Notes: a model not told the origin generated them from the sequence alone. DNA of 33,228 bases from Lachnospiraceae bacterium (GCA_030536685.1 JAUNPP010000018.1:1-33228); one strand, 5' to 3'. Positions 15,338 through 24,288 are shown, counted from the stretch's first letter. Numbers and translations: made by a program.

Positions 15338-15366
15338 TTGTAAATAAAGCCTGGATGGTATATAAT
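15338..15366 (+). promoter_or_regulatory. Promoter of the LOG-family gene
   Basis: TTGTAA (15338-15343) and TATAAT (15361-15366) are separated by 17 bases, predicting a start near 15373 and a leader of about 50 bases. The leader contains the short palindrome ATTGGTTACCAAT. Confidence 0.7.
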
Positions 15367-15424
15367 TTTCCCAAGCAGTTTCTATTGGTTACCAATGAAA
15401 ATTGTTATACGAGGAGAATAAAAT

Positions 15425-15979
15425 ATGAACATTTGTATTTATGGTGCATCGAGTGACAGAATTGATGAATCCTATAAAAAAGCCGCCTGGGAGCTGGGAA
15501 GAGAGCTGGGAAGGGCTTCTTTTGGCATGGTTTTTGGCGGCGGCGCAACGGGACTTATGGGAGCGGCTGCGAGAGGTCTGCGCAGTGTGGGAGACGAGTG
15601 TGTATTAATCGGAGTTGCTCCGCGCTTTTTTGACAGACCCGGTGTGCTGTTTGAAGAATGCAGCGAGATGATATGGACAGAAACCATGCGTGAGCGAAAG
15701 AAGAAGATGGAAGAACTTTCGGACGGATTTGTTGTGCTGCCGGGAGGAATCGGGACATTTGAAGAGTTTTTTGAAATCCTGACCTTAAAGCAGCTGAACC
15801 AGCATAATAAACCAATCTGGATTTATAATGTGAACGGATATTATGAGCAGATTCGAAAATTACTGCAAAATAGTGTGGAGGAGCATTTTATGACGGAGAG
15901 TCAGATGGCTCTTTGCCGTTTCTGCGAGAGTGCAGAGGAAATTATTGATTACTGTGCCCGGCGAGAGTGCGAACGGTAA
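15425..15979 (+). CDS. LOG family nucleotide 5'-monophosphate phosphoribohydrolase
   Basis: A 184-residue TIGR00730/LOG-family protein. The signature PGGIGTFEEFFEILT lies near residues 101-115, preceded by VFGGGATGLMGAAA near 36-49, which form the phosphoribosyl-binding site; the E of GTFEE is the catalytic residue in characterised members. Members release the base from nucleoside 5'-monophosphates (cytokinin ribotides or AMP/GMP-like substrates). The actual role in gut Clostridia is not established. CGAGGAGAATAAAAT supplies the ribosome site. It stands alone with its own promoter, outside the allantoin block, although a purine-salvage link is conceivable. Confidence 0.85.
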   Translation: MNICIYGASSDRIDESYKKAAWELGRELGRASFGMVFGGGATGLMGAAARGLRSVGDECVLIGVAPRFFDRPGVLFEECSEMIWTETMRERKKKMEELSDGFVVLPGGIGTFEEFFEILTLKQLNQHNKPIWIYNVNGYYEQIRKLLQNSVEEHFMTESQMALCRFCESAEEIIDYCARRECER

Positions 15980-16093
15980 CAATTATTACAGGAAAATTGC
16001 AGAATTAATTGGAAAAGAGTGGAAATTTTAATAAAAAATTTCTTAATATTTTTGTTTATTAATAGAAATTTAAAAGAAAATAGCGTTTTTTTG

Positions 16094-16102
16094 TGTTATG
16101 AT
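16094..16102 (+). promoter_or_regulatory. Extended -10 promoter candidate for the L,D-transpeptidase
   Basis: TGTTATGAT is an extended -10 (TGn plus TATGAT) without a good -35 box. The 262-base gap 15980-16241 is AT-rich and holds nothing else recognisable. The same nine bases recur at 25615-25623. Confidence 0.35.
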
Positions 16103-16241
16103 AAGCAATGTGTAATGTCGGTTTCAGGTTACTGTTTGTACTCATGCCGGGTATTTGCCAATCCGGCACAGGCAGTTGTTTTGGAGCCGATTTTGATTTT
16201 CAATATGGCAGGAAAGGTGTAGCATTAAGAAAGGTTTTTTT

Positions 16242-17888
16242 ATGAAGAAAAAAGAAACAAGAAGCAAATTACCCTGGATTATATCAGGGGTTGTGATTTT
16301 GATAGTGGCAGCCGTTTATATTGGGATGGCGGTGCATTATCAGGGCTGTTTTCTTCCGAATACCCGTGTGAATGGCGCAGATGCATCCGGAAGAACCTGG
16401 TCAGAAGTAGAAAAGGAACTGGTTTCCGTGATGGATACCTATGTTCTGAATATTACAGGACGTAATGATTTAAAGGATCGTATTACATCTCAGGATATAG
16501 ATATGTCTATGGATTTTGGCAGCAGTGTAAAGGATGCACAGGATGCGCAGAACGAATGGGCATGGCCGGTGGCTTTATTTAAAAAGGATGATATTACGCT
16601 GGAATCTGTGCTTTCCTACGATGAAAAGAAGCTGGAATCCAGGATCAAGGCTATGAACTGTATGGATAAGAAACAGGCTCTTGCACCGAAGGATGCCTAT
16701 ATCTCTGATTATGATGAGAAAAACGGCTTTTCTATCATTCCTGAGAAGGAAAACAATCGCCTTGATAAGAAGATTTTTACAGGTATGGTAGAGGATGCTC
16801 TGAATGAGATGCAGGCAGAGATTAACCTGGATATGCTGGAAAAGGCAGAGGCTTATAAAAAACCCGCTGTTTATAAGGATGACAAGACGCTCAATTCTGT
16901 GATGAAGCAGATGAATAAGCTGACAAAGGCAACGATTACCTATCGCTTCGGCAATGATACCGAGAAGGTGACCGGCGAGATGATTGCCGGCTGGCTGACA
17001 GTGAACAAGGATAACAAGGTTAAGGTGGATTCTGAAAAGGTCAGAGAGTATATCAACTCTCTTGCCAGAAAGTATGATACCTACAATGGAGGCGGAACAA
17101 GAGAGTTTAAAACCAGCTATGGCAATACGATTTCCATCACAGGCGGAGATTACGGCTGGTGGATGAACCGTGTTACGACGACAGAGGAGCTGGCGGCAGC
17201 TGTTAAAAAAGGGAAAGATGTTGAACTGAAGCCGGTTTATTATCAGACGGCGGCAAATTACGGGGATAAGGATTACGGCGATACTTATGTGGAGATCAAT
17301 CTGACCGCTCAGCGCCTGTTCCTTTATAAGAATGGAAAAAGAATTCTGGAAACTGATTTCGTAAGCGGAAAGCCTTCCATTAAAAATACACCCTCAGGTG
17401 TATATGGTATTACATATAAGGAACGTGCTCATACTATGGTGGGCGATGCTTCCGACTATTACAGAGTAGAGACATCCTTCTGGATGCCGTATGCAGGCAA
17501 TGTAGGTATGCATGATGCTACATGGAGAAGCCGTTTTGGAGGTTCTCTGTATCAGACCGAAGGTTCTCATGGATGTGTCAATCTTCCGTACTATGCCGCA
17601 AGAACCATCTATGAGACGGTAGATAAGGGAACCCCTGTTATCAGTTATCGTATGGATGGCACACAGAGAAGCGCGACCACAGCTCACTCCGATCGCGAAA
17701 GAGCGGAGATTGGTATCGATGCAATCAAACGGATCGGTACAGTTTCCTCACAGAACTATGGTGTGAGAAAGAAAATCGAGTGGGCAAGACAGGTTTACAC
17801 GGATCTGAGTGCAGCTCAGAGAAGCTATGTTACCAATTATCAGACTCTTGTGAATGCGGAAAAAGCATTAAGGAGTATATCAGAATAA
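16242..17888 (+). CDS. Membrane-anchored L,D-transpeptidase (YkuD) with VanW-like region
   Basis: A 548-residue cell-wall enzyme. One membrane anchor spans about residues 12-32, leaving the rest outside. The middle (about 40-330) resembles the peptidoglycan-binding repeats found before the catalytic domain in Ldtfm-like proteins. The YkuD domain runs from about residue 350 to 475 (YVEINLTAQRLFLYKNG start) with the active-site motif SHGCVNLP, H443 and nucleophile C445. It should form 3-3 peptidoglycan cross-links or attach proteins to the wall. An unusual tail of about 70 residues follows the catalytic domain. AAAGG is seven bases before the ATG. Its 3' end overlaps the convergent next gene by 49 bases. 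Confidence 0.9.
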   Translation: MKKKETRSKLPWIISGVVILIVAAVYIGMAVHYQGCFLPNTRVNGADASGRTWSEVEKELVSVMDTYVLNITGRNDLKDRITSQDIDMSMDFGSSVKDAQDAQNEWAWPVALFKKDDITLESVLSYDEKKLESRIKAMNCMDKKQALAPKDAYISDYDEKNGFSIIPEKENNRLDKKIFTGMVEDALNEMQAEINLDMLEKAEAYKKPAVYKDDKTLNSVMKQMNKLTKATITYRFGNDTEKVTGEMIAGWLTVNKDNKVKVDSEKVREYINSLARKYDTYNGGGTREFKTSYGNTISITGGDYGWWMNRVTTTEELAAAVKKGKDVELKPVYYQTAANYGDKDYGDTYVEINLTAQRLFLYKNGKRILETDFVSGKPSIKNTPSGVYGITYKERAHTMVGDASDYYRVETSFWMPYAGNVGMHDATWRSRFGGSLYQTEGSHGCVNLPYYAARTIYETVDKGTPVISYRMDGTQRSATTAHSDRERAEIGIDAIKRIGTVSSQNYGVRKKIEWARQVYTDLSAAQRSYVTNYQTLVNAEKALRSISE

Positions 17889-18559
17889 TCATTCATAAAA
17901 CGTGGAGCGGTTGTGCGGATGAATTCCAGCAGCGGCTCCACTTTTAATACATGGGTTTCATGTGAGGGAGCCTGTCGGCTCAGCTTGGAATAGTAGAGGA
18001 TATTCTGTTTGATATCGTCAATCCGGCTGTAATCGATTTCAGCAAAACCGGGATTTTCCACAGGAGCAAAGTCATAGCTCAGCTGATATTTTTTTTCCAG
18101 AATTGCATTGATGATGGTATAGTCGTCATATAAAGGCTTTTCAATAAAAAATTGTTTGCCGGATACAATTTTATTATAGTCCAGCAGAATGGCAAGCTCG
18201 ATTTTTTCTTTTCGCACCTGCAGCGCATGGTCTGCATCCGTAAGCAGCACATGTCTGGAAAAATATTCATGGTAAAAGAGGTAGTCTACATAAAGATGAA
18301 AAAGAAAACCGATTCCGGCAGGCGTGTGTATCAGCTGCGGATAGGCGTCACAGAACCTCCAGGGCTGTGGATAACGAATCTGAATGGCTTTGTCATCGGT
18401 CTGACGGTAATGAGTTTTGGTTTTATCGGAAACGGCATCAGGAATCAGGCAGGAAACCAGAAAGGCATTGATGTCATCATCGTTTCTCAGCAGTTTATGC
18501 TGTTCCAGTACAGGCTGAAGCTCTTTGGCAGCAGCCAGATGAATAATATATCCGGGCAT
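17840..18559 (-). CDS. Zinc-dependent phospholipase C-like protein
   Basis: A 239-residue cytoplasmic protein that resembles the zinc-dependent phospholipase C / S1-P1 nuclease fold. It starts MPGYIIHLAAAKE and has NAFLVSCLIPDAVSDKTKTHYR near residues 31-52 and FHLYVDYLFYHEYFSRH near 87-103, with the His and Asp spacing expected for zinc ligands. There is no signal peptide, unlike true secreted phospholipases. AAGGAG lies seven bases before the ATG. The last 49 bases overlap the end of the L,D-transpeptidase gene on the opposite strand. Enzymatic activity is not proven for this group. Confidence 0.7.
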   Translation of the reverse strand: MPGYIIHLAAAKELQPVLEQHKLLRNDDDINAFLVSCLIPDAVSDKTKTHYRQTDDKAIQIRYPQPWRFCDAYPQLIHTPAGIGFLFHLYVDYLFYHEYFSRHVLLTDADHALQVRKEKIELAILLDYNKIVSGKQFFIEKPLYDDYTIINAILEKKYQLSYDFAPVENPGFAEIDYSRIDDIKQNILYYSKLSRQAPSHETHVLKVEPLLEFIRTTAPRFMNDYSDILLNAFSAFTRV

Positions 18560-18711
18560 AATAAAACTCCTTATGATTAATTTTCTTTCAGTTTAGACGA
18601 AAGAACGGTATCTGTAAATAAAAAAAATAAAAAATTTCATGCAGTATGTAAGAAAACCACTATTTTTTTTAGTTTTTTTTATTGTAACAAAAGTGAAAAA
18701 ACAAATTTTTA

Positions 18712-18740
18712 TAGAAAGTATAAGATTATCGTAGTATAAT
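18712..18740 (+). promoter_or_regulatory. Promoter of the YheO-type regulator
   Basis: TAGAAA (18712-18717) and TATAAT (18735-18740) are 17 bases apart. The leader of roughly 140 bases includes a 6-bp hairpin, ATAGCA / TGCTAT, but no recognised riboswitch. Confidence 0.5.
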
Positions 18741-18889
18741 AAGGTAATAAAGATGTATTTTTCAGTAAATGATTCCCGGCTTTGCAGCTGGTAGGCTTTC
18801 TGATAGCATTACATCTGCTATACGTAACAATTTAATAGATGAAGCTGAGAGGCGTGTCATCAGAATTAACAGGATGCAGGGGGTATATT

Positions 18890-19540
18890 ATGAATCCATA
18901 TTTGAATCGTTACGTTTCGCTGGTGGATTTCCTGGCTGATGCATTTGGCAGGAACACAGAAGTCATCCTTCATGATGTAACGGACTGCAACAATTCAGTT
19001 GTGGCAATCCGTAATGGACACATCAGCGGAAGAAAAAAAGGATCGCCGCTTACAGATTTAGGACTCAAGATTCTGAAAGAGGCAAATGAGAGCAATACAG
19101 ACTACGTAGCAGGCTATACCGGCTATGCCCATGACGGAGGCATGACAAAGTCTTCTACCTGGATTATCAGGGATGACTCAGGAAAGATTGTTGGTATGCT
19201 TTGTCTGAATATTGATTTCACAGAATTAAAGAATATGCAGGAGGCTTTGAAGTCATTTGCGGATAAGATAGAACTGCCGATTCTGCCGCAGACGGACAAC
19301 AAGGTAGAGTACTTTAACATGAATGTTACCGAGCTGGTGGATAACAATCTGAAAAAGGTATGGGCCGGTTACGGAACGGATCATCCGAAGCTTTCTCAGA
19401 AGGAGAAGGTTGAGATTGTTTCCAAGCTGAACGAGATGGGTACATTCTATATGAAAGGCTCTGTTGCCTGCGTGGCAGAAAAAATTGGAAGTTCAATTCC
19501 TACAGTTTACCGTTATCTGAATACCATGAAGAAGAAGTAA
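18890..19540 (+). CDS. YheO/DauR-type PAS plus helix-turn-helix regulator
   Basis: A 216-residue DNA-binding regulator. The N-terminal YheO-like PAS domain covers about residues 5-120 (YVSLVDFLADAFGRNTEVIL, then IIRDDSGKIVGMLCLNID), and a C-terminal helix-turn-helix covers about 165-215 (YMKGSVACVAEKIGSSIPTVYRYL). The ATG at 18890 is chosen because AGGGGG lies seven bases before it; an in-frame ATG at 18839 has no ribosome site. Relatives include E. coli YheO and DauR, which controls D-amino-acid use. It is a single gene with its own promoter and terminator, so its targets are not indicated by neighbours. Confidence 0.87.
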   Translation: MNPYLNRYVSLVDFLADAFGRNTEVILHDVTDCNNSVVAIRNGHISGRKKGSPLTDLGLKILKEANESNTDYVAGYTGYAHDGGMTKSSTWIIRDDSGKIVGMLCLNIDFTELKNMQEALKSFADKIELPILPQTDNKVEYFNMNVTELVDNNLKKVWAGYGTDHPKLSQKEKVEIVSKLNEMGTFYMKGSVACVAEKIGSSIPTVYRYLNTMKKK

Positions 19541-19584
19541 AGAGACAAAGTAAAAGGATAGCGGGATGAAACAAAGATATAAAG

Positions 19585-19625
19585 GACTGTCACAGCATTG
19601 AAAAGGGTGCTGCGGCAGTCTTTTT
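19585..19625 (+). terminator. Terminator of the YheO-type regulator gene
   Basis: GACTGTCACAGCA (19585-19597) pairs with TGCTGCGGCAGTC (19608-19620) with one mismatch and one wobble, followed by five T. It is a clear intrinsic terminator 45 bases after the stop codon. Confidence 0.85.
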
Positions 19626-19728
19626 ATATCCGTACAGAATTATAACGGAATTGTAACGGAGCAAAACTCATATTTTGAAAATGTAATTTTTTTGCAAAAG
19701 GTTTTTAACAGGGATTTAACACCTGAAT

Positions 19729-19757
19729 TTGACAAACAAATATGGGACTGTTAAAAT
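19729..19757 (+). promoter_or_regulatory. Promoter of the 854-residue surface protein
   Basis: TTGACA (19729-19734) and TAAAAT (19752-19757) are 17 bases apart. The leader begins with a hairpin, CCTGTA / TACAGG, just after the predicted start. Confidence 0.75.
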
Positions 19758-19837
19758 GAAGAAAGCCCTGTAATTATACAGGCTTGTAGATTACAAAGAG
19801 ATTACAGAATCTGATGAAATGGAGATTATTTATATAG

Positions 19838-22402
19838 ATGAAGCGCAGGTATAAACGTATAATTATCAGGATAATTTTGCTGCTTCTGCTTTTTCTGGGG
19901 ACAGTTGCTGTTGTTTTTTTCCTGTCCCATAAAGAGAAGCCTTTGAAAACAAGGGTGATTGAACAGGAGGAGGCGACGCTTCCGGTTGTTGAAACGAAGG
20001 TGGATGGAAATTACATGAATCTCATGCATGGTTATACATCAGAGATGGTAAACCGCTATATGCGTGATACAGTGACTCCTTTGAGTGCGGATCGGAAGCT
20101 TGAACTGAGGATTAGAGCAGACCACGATGCGGTAAAAGCAATTCGTTATGAGATCCGCAGCCTGGATACCACACAGCTGGTGGAGAATACACAGGTCAGT
20201 TCATGGGATGAGATGGAAGATGCAGATGGAAGCAGTGTGCTGACGGTTACGCTGCCGATTCAGAATCTTCTTGAGAAAGAGAAGGAATACCAGCTTCAGA
20301 TCATCCTGCAGACGAAGACGCATGAAAAGATTGTGTATTATACGAGGATTTTGCTTTCGGATTCTCTGCAGACAGATGATATGGTGGAGTTTATCCGGAA
20401 TTTTCATGATAAAACTCTTGATACTACGAAAGCCTCGGGTATGGCTTCTTATATGAAAGTGACGACGGATACCGGTAATTCTCTGGGCAAGGTAACTTTG
20501 AACAGTACCTATTCCCGGCTGCTCTGGAATCATCTGAATCCTGTACAGCAGGGGGACAGCCATGTTTATCTGATGGATATCAACAGCAGTATTGGTACGT
20601 TCCGTCTGGAATCCAGAGTTGCCTTTAAGGATTCGGATGGGAAAAAACATGTCTGTAATGTAGAAGAGATTTTTACGGTACAGGTTTCCAATGGCTACTG
20701 GTTTGTGCTGAATTATGAGCGGACGGCCAATGAGGTTCTGACAGAGGACTCGATAGAAGCGGATGAAGAGAGAATCCGGCTTGGAATCATTGAAGATGGC
20801 TCGGTTCATGTGATGAACAGCGGCAAGGGCATGAGCCAGGCCTTTGTGCAGAATGGCAATCTCTGGGTAAACCGCAGTACGGAGACCGGAGAAGGAACGC
20901 TGGTCAAGGTGTTTAGCTTTGAACAGGAAGAACCGGATGTGCGCGCCGATTACAGAGAACATGATATTAAACTGGTTTCTGTAGATGACAAAGGGAATGC
21001 ATCATTTATCCTGTACGGATATATGAACAGCGGAATCCATGAAGGCGAGGTAGGTCTGGTATTTTACCGATATAATGCTGCAAAGAATCAGCTGGAAGAG
21101 ATCTTTTATCTGCCGTTTGACCGTTCTTACTCTATTTTAAAGGAAGAAATCGGACAGCTGGCTTATGTAAACAGCTCGGAGCTGTTTTATCTCATGCTCA
21201 ACGGCAGGATCTATGCGATTGATTTTGCAGGAAAAGAATATATGACGGTTGTCGAGAATGTAGCGGATGATGCGCTGGTGATCAGCGAGGACAGCAGTGT
21301 GATCGCCTGGGAAGAAAATCGGGGAAAGATGGGCTCCTCACAGATCCAGATCCTTTATCTGGAGGATGGGCATCAGAATACGGTTCATGCAAAGTCGGGC
21401 GAAAAGCTTCTGGCAGCAGGTTTTATTGATGAAGATCTGGTTGTAGGAAAGATCCGCAAATCAGATTATACTTCTTATAGAAGATATACGGCTCATCCGA
21501 TGTACGGGCTGGAGATCATCGATTCCGCCGGAAAAACAGCAGGCTCTTATGAGAAAGACGGAATTATGATTACAGATACTGTTCTGGAGAATGGCAGTGT
21601 GATCCTGAAACGTTCCAAAGTCAGCGGTGGGACTCTTATGCCCATTTCGGATGATGCCCTGATTGAGAACGTTAATCAGGTGAGTGCAGAGGAAGAACTT
21701 TTAGTGACAGGTGTGTCCGATGATAAATACAAACAGTGGTATCTGAGTACGTTTTCCGGTGTGGATACAGAAAAAATGCTTTCGGTGAAGAAAATCTCAA
21801 TCAGCGACAGTTCTTATCTGAAGATCAGTCTGAGCGGTATTGCTGAGGATGGAATGTATTTTGCATATTCAAAAGGAAGACTTCAGACGATATCGCCTAC
21901 AATAGCAGAAGCGGTTAAGCTGGTGTATGATGATATTGGCTATGTGACCGACAGCAACGGGCATTATGTAATGCGGCGCGGATACCGCAATTACAGTATG
22001 CTTGGAGTTACCTCGTCGCAGACTGCAGTGACAGAGGAGGAACGCAGGCATGTATGTATGCAGACCTTTGCGGCCTATGAAGGAGGAAGTTATACAGAAA
22101 GCTTTTCGGATATGGAAGCAGAGGGACTTTCGGATGCTCAGATGCTTCAGAGGGGTATGAGCGCAATTGTTTATGATCTGACAGGCTGTTCCCTGAGCCA
22201 GATCGCTTATTTTTACATTGTGCAGAATCATCCGATTTATGCGATGACCTCTGAGGGGGCTGTGCTGATTACCGGAATCGGCAGTGAGAACGTTTATATC
22301 TGGAATCCGGTATCGGGCAGTACGACGGGGATGTCCATGGAGGACGCGGAGCGCATGTTTGCTTCGGCCGGCAATGTTTTTATCAGCTGTATGAAACCCT
22401 GA
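19838..22402 (+). CDS. Large membrane-anchored surface protein with C39-like tail
   Basis: An 854-residue protein I recognise only as a conserved type in Lachnospiraceae. A basic N-terminus and one membrane segment (about residues 8-30) leave about 820 residues outside. Residues 40-330 look like beta-rich domains; 330-700 have repeated strand-turn blocks suggestive of a beta-propeller. The last 90 residues resemble the end of a C39-like papain-fold peptidase (NHPIYAMTSEGAVLITGIG then VYIWNPVSG), but the histidine expected before the VLITG strand is absent, so it may be inactive. AUG choice is supported by GGAGAT upstream. It precedes murA and has its own promoter, so a cell-wall role is only a guess. 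Confidence 0.7.
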   Translation: MKRRYKRIIIRIILLLLLFLGTVAVVFFLSHKEKPLKTRVIEQEEATLPVVETKVDGNYMNLMHGYTSEMVNRYMRDTVTPLSADRKLELRIRADHDAVKAIRYEIRSLDTTQLVENTQVSSWDEMEDADGSSVLTVTLPIQNLLEKEKEYQLQIILQTKTHEKIVYYTRILLSDSLQTDDMVEFIRNFHDKTLDTTKASGMASYMKVTTDTGNSLGKVTLNSTYSRLLWNHLNPVQQGDSHVYLMDINSSIGTFRLESRVAFKDSDGKKHVCNVEEIFTVQVSNGYWFVLNYERTANEVLTEDSIEADEERIRLGIIEDGSVHVMNSGKGMSQAFVQNGNLWVNRSTETGEGTLVKVFSFEQEEPDVRADYREHDIKLVSVDDKGNASFILYGYMNSGIHEGEVGLVFYRYNAAKNQLEEIFYLPFDRSYSILKEEIGQLAYVNSSELFYLMLNGRIYAIDFAGKEYMTVVENVADDALVISEDSSVIAWEENRGKMGSSQIQILYLEDGHQNTVHAKSGEKLLAAGFIDEDLVVGKIRKSDYTSYRRYTAHPMYGLEIIDSAGKTAGSYEKDGIMITDTVLENGSVILKRSKVSGGTLMPISDDALIENVNQVSAEEELLVTGVSDDKYKQWYLSTFSGVDTEKMLSVKKISISDSSYLKISLSGIAEDGMYFAYSKGRLQTISPTIAEAVKLVYDDIGYVTDSNGHYVMRRGYRNYSMLGVTSSQTAVTEEERRHVCMQTFAAYEGGSYTESFSDMEAEGLSDAQMLQRGMSAIVYDLTGCSLSQIAYFYIVQNHPIYAMTSEGAVLITGIGSENVYIWNPVSGSTTGMSMEDAERMFASAGNVFISCMKP

Positions 22403-22417
22403 TAAAAAAGGGTTTTT
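22394..22417 (+). terminator. Short terminator after the surface protein gene
   Basis: AAACCC (22394-22399) and GGGTTT (22410-22415) close a ten-base loop and lead into a T-run. The 6-bp stem straddles the stop codon, so it is a modest terminator at best. Confidence 0.45.
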
Positions 22418-22436
22418 GGCTGTTGTTTTGGCGTGC

Positions 22437-22464
22437 TTGCAATATTTTCATCTTATGATATAAT
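22437..22464 (+). promoter_or_regulatory. Promoter of murA
   Basis: TTGCAA (22437-22442) and TATAAT (22459-22464) are 16 bases apart. The roughly 140-base leader contains a GACC/GGTC hairpin segment (22542-22558) that resembles part of the element at 30732-30766. Confidence 0.6.
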
Positions 22465-22613
22465 ATTGTCGAGCTATTGCGCATTGGTATTAGTGTGTGA
22501 TATGATTTTGAAAGAAGAGAAAAAGTGAAGAAGCTTTTCTGGACCGGGACAAAAGGTCAGCATGACTCAGGCTGCGTGTGTGCCGGGAGCAGATGAAGTA
22601 TATAGAGGTGTGT

Positions 22614-24011
22614 ATGTTGCAGTTTTTAATGAAAGGCGGTAAACCGCTTAAAGGCGAAGTGACCATAGGCGGTGCAAAGAATGCAGCATTAGGAATTCTG
22701 GCGGCAGCCATTATGACTGATGAACCTGTAGTACTGGAGAACCTTCCCGATGTTAGTGATATTAATGTTATGCTGAAAGCAATTCAGGATATTGGAGCCC
22801 TGGTGGATCGTCTGGATCGTCATACAGTCCGTATTACGGCAGGAACTATCCAAACACAGAATGTGTTATTTGATTATGTAAGAAAAATCAGAGCTTCCTA
22901 CTATCTGATCGGCGCTCTGCTTGGCAAATATAAAGTGGCTGAGGTAGCGCTTCCCGGTGGATGTGCAATTGGCGCGCGTCCGATCGATCAGCATTTGAAA
23001 GGCTTTCATGCTCTGGGCGCTAAAACAAGGATCACGGATGACGGAGCTTTGCATGCGGAGGCGCAGGCGCTGACGGGAAGACATATTTTTATGGATGTGG
23101 TTTCTGTAGGTGCAACGATCAATGTGATGCTGGCCTCTGTTCTTGCCGAGGGAAGAACGGTTATTGAAAGCGCAGCAAAAGAACCTCATGTAGTTGATGT
23201 GGCGAATCTTTTGAACCGCATGGGTGCGCGGATCAAAGGTGCGGGTACAGACGTGATTCGTATTCATGGTGTGGAGAAGCTTCATGGAACCACGTATCCG
23301 ATCGTTCCGGATCAGATTGAGGCGGGAACATTTATGATGGCGGCTGCGGCAACCAACGGCGATGTTCTGATCCGCAATGTAATACCGAAGCATCTTGAGG
23401 TTATCAGTGCAAAGCTTCTGGAGATGGGATGTACGGTACAGGAATATGATGACGCGGTTCGCGTCTGCGGAAATCCTGATAAGACCTATACCAATGTAAA
23501 GACAAGTCCGTATCCGGGCTTTCCTACAGATATGCAGCCGCAGACGGCGGCAGTTCTGGCGCTGGCAAAAGGAACCAGCATGATCACAGAAAGCATTTTT
23601 GAGAACCGTTTTGCTTATGTTGCTGAATTAAACCGCATGGGAGCGGATATAACGCTCTGTGAAAAGGGAGATGTGGCAACAATTAACGGTGTGAGCGGGT
23701 TTAAAGGAACGGATGTAACAGCTCCCGATCTTCGAGCAGGAGCAGCTCTGGTAATAGCCGGACTCTGCGCAGAAGGCTATACTTCCGTGTCAGATATCAA
23801 GTACGTTCTTCGCGGATATGAGGATTTTGATGTGAAGATGCGCGGTCTGGGAGCACAGATGGTAACTGTTTCCAATGAAAAGGAAGCAGAAGAGTTTATT
23901 CGTGCAACTGCTGAACCGGAAGAGAAACAGGCAGCAGAGTTCATTCGTGCGACTGCTGAACCTGCAGAAGATCAATCAGCGGAAGAAGTTTATGAAAATT
24001 TTGTAAATTGA
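22614..24011 (+). CDS. murA: UDP-N-acetylglucosamine 1-carboxyvinyltransferase
   Basis: A 465-residue cytoplasmic enzyme that transfers enolpyruvate from PEP to UDP-GlcNAc, the first committed step of peptidoglycan synthesis and the target of fosfomycin. Visible motifs are KGEVTIGGAKNAAL with the substrate-binding Lys-Asn, LPGGCAIGARPIDQHL with the fosfomycin-reactive C117, and GFPTDMQPQ with the catalytic Asp. The ATG at 22614 is chosen because MurA proteins begin at the equivalent of MLQFLMKGGKPL and AGAGG lies just upstream. The normal enzyme ends near residue 420. This one carries an extra 45 residues made largely of two 15-residue repeats (425-439 and 440-454, core EFIRATAEP), which is unusual. 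Confidence 0.95.
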   Translation: MLQFLMKGGKPLKGEVTIGGAKNAALGILAAAIMTDEPVVLENLPDVSDINVMLKAIQDIGALVDRLDRHTVRITAGTIQTQNVLFDYVRKIRASYYLIGALLGKYKVAEVALPGGCAIGARPIDQHLKGFHALGAKTRITDDGALHAEAQALTGRHIFMDVVSVGATINVMLASVLAEGRTVIESAAKEPHVVDVANLLNRMGARIKGAGTDVIRIHGVEKLHGTTYPIVPDQIEAGTFMMAAAATNGDVLIRNVIPKHLEVISAKLLEMGCTVQEYDDAVRVCGNPDKTYTNVKTSPYPGFPTDMQPQTAAVLALAKGTSMITESIFENRFAYVAELNRMGADITLCEKGDVATINGVSGFKGTDVTAPDLRAGAALVIAGLCAEGYTSVSDIKYVLRGYEDFDVKMRGLGAQMVTVSNEKEAEEFIRATAEPEEKQAAEFIRATAEPAEDQSAEEVYENFVN

Positions 24012-24118
24012 TGAAAATCAGTTGCATTTAACAGCGTTTTGCTGTATACTGACATAGCTGTACATATTGTCAAAATTGAAAATATTTTGTTTTCAGCAGT
24101 GAATAGAATATGAATTTT

Positions 24119-24217
24119 CTCTTATTCAGAGTGATGGAGATGTAAGGATCTAAGAAGTCACGGCAACCCCAGAGATGGAAGGTGCCAGCCTGAGCGAGTA
24201 ATATCGAACAATAAGAG
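24119..24217 (+). ncRNA. SAM-I (S-box) riboswitch
   Basis: The P1 stem is CTCTTATT (24119-24126) with AATAAGAG (24210-24217), perfect over 8 bp. Inside are the S-box landmarks CAGAGTGATGGAG, CACGGCAACC and GGTGCCAGCC, in the right order and spacing. The element binds S-adenosylmethionine and, with the terminator after it, lowers metK expression when SAM is plentiful. The promoter in front is not clear; TAGAAT at 24104-24109 is a possible -10 that would start transcription at the riboswitch edge. Confidence 0.95.
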
Positions 24218-24233
24218 GGATTTGATTGATTAT

Positions 24234-24262
24234 AACCATCGAGTCCCCTCGATGGTTTTTTT
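24234..24262 (+). terminator. SAM riboswitch expression-platform terminator
   Basis: AACCATCGAG (24234-24243) and CTCGATGGTT (24248-24257) form a 10-bp stem with a TCCC loop, leading into seven T. It sits 17 bases after the aptamer and just upstream of the metK ribosome site, the usual OFF-state terminator. Confidence 0.92.
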
Positions 24263-24288
24263 AAGTTTAAGAAAGAAGGTAGATTTTA

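Noticed and set aside
15301-15456. A 51-codon frame from TTG 15301 with AAAGGAG nine bases upstream, overlapping the LOG gene start
   Set aside because: The near-consensus promoter of the LOG gene (15338-15366) lies inside it, the composition is not protein-like, and it runs out of frame into the LOG gene.
16019-16222. 67-codon frame before the L,D-transpeptidase
   Set aside because: AT-rich low-complexity translation without a ribosome site; it contains the candidate promoter of the next gene.
20201-20962. 253-codon minus-strand frame inside the 854-residue protein gene
   Set aside because: Composition is that of an antisense shadow (rich in His, Arg, Ile), with no start signal and no family motifs.
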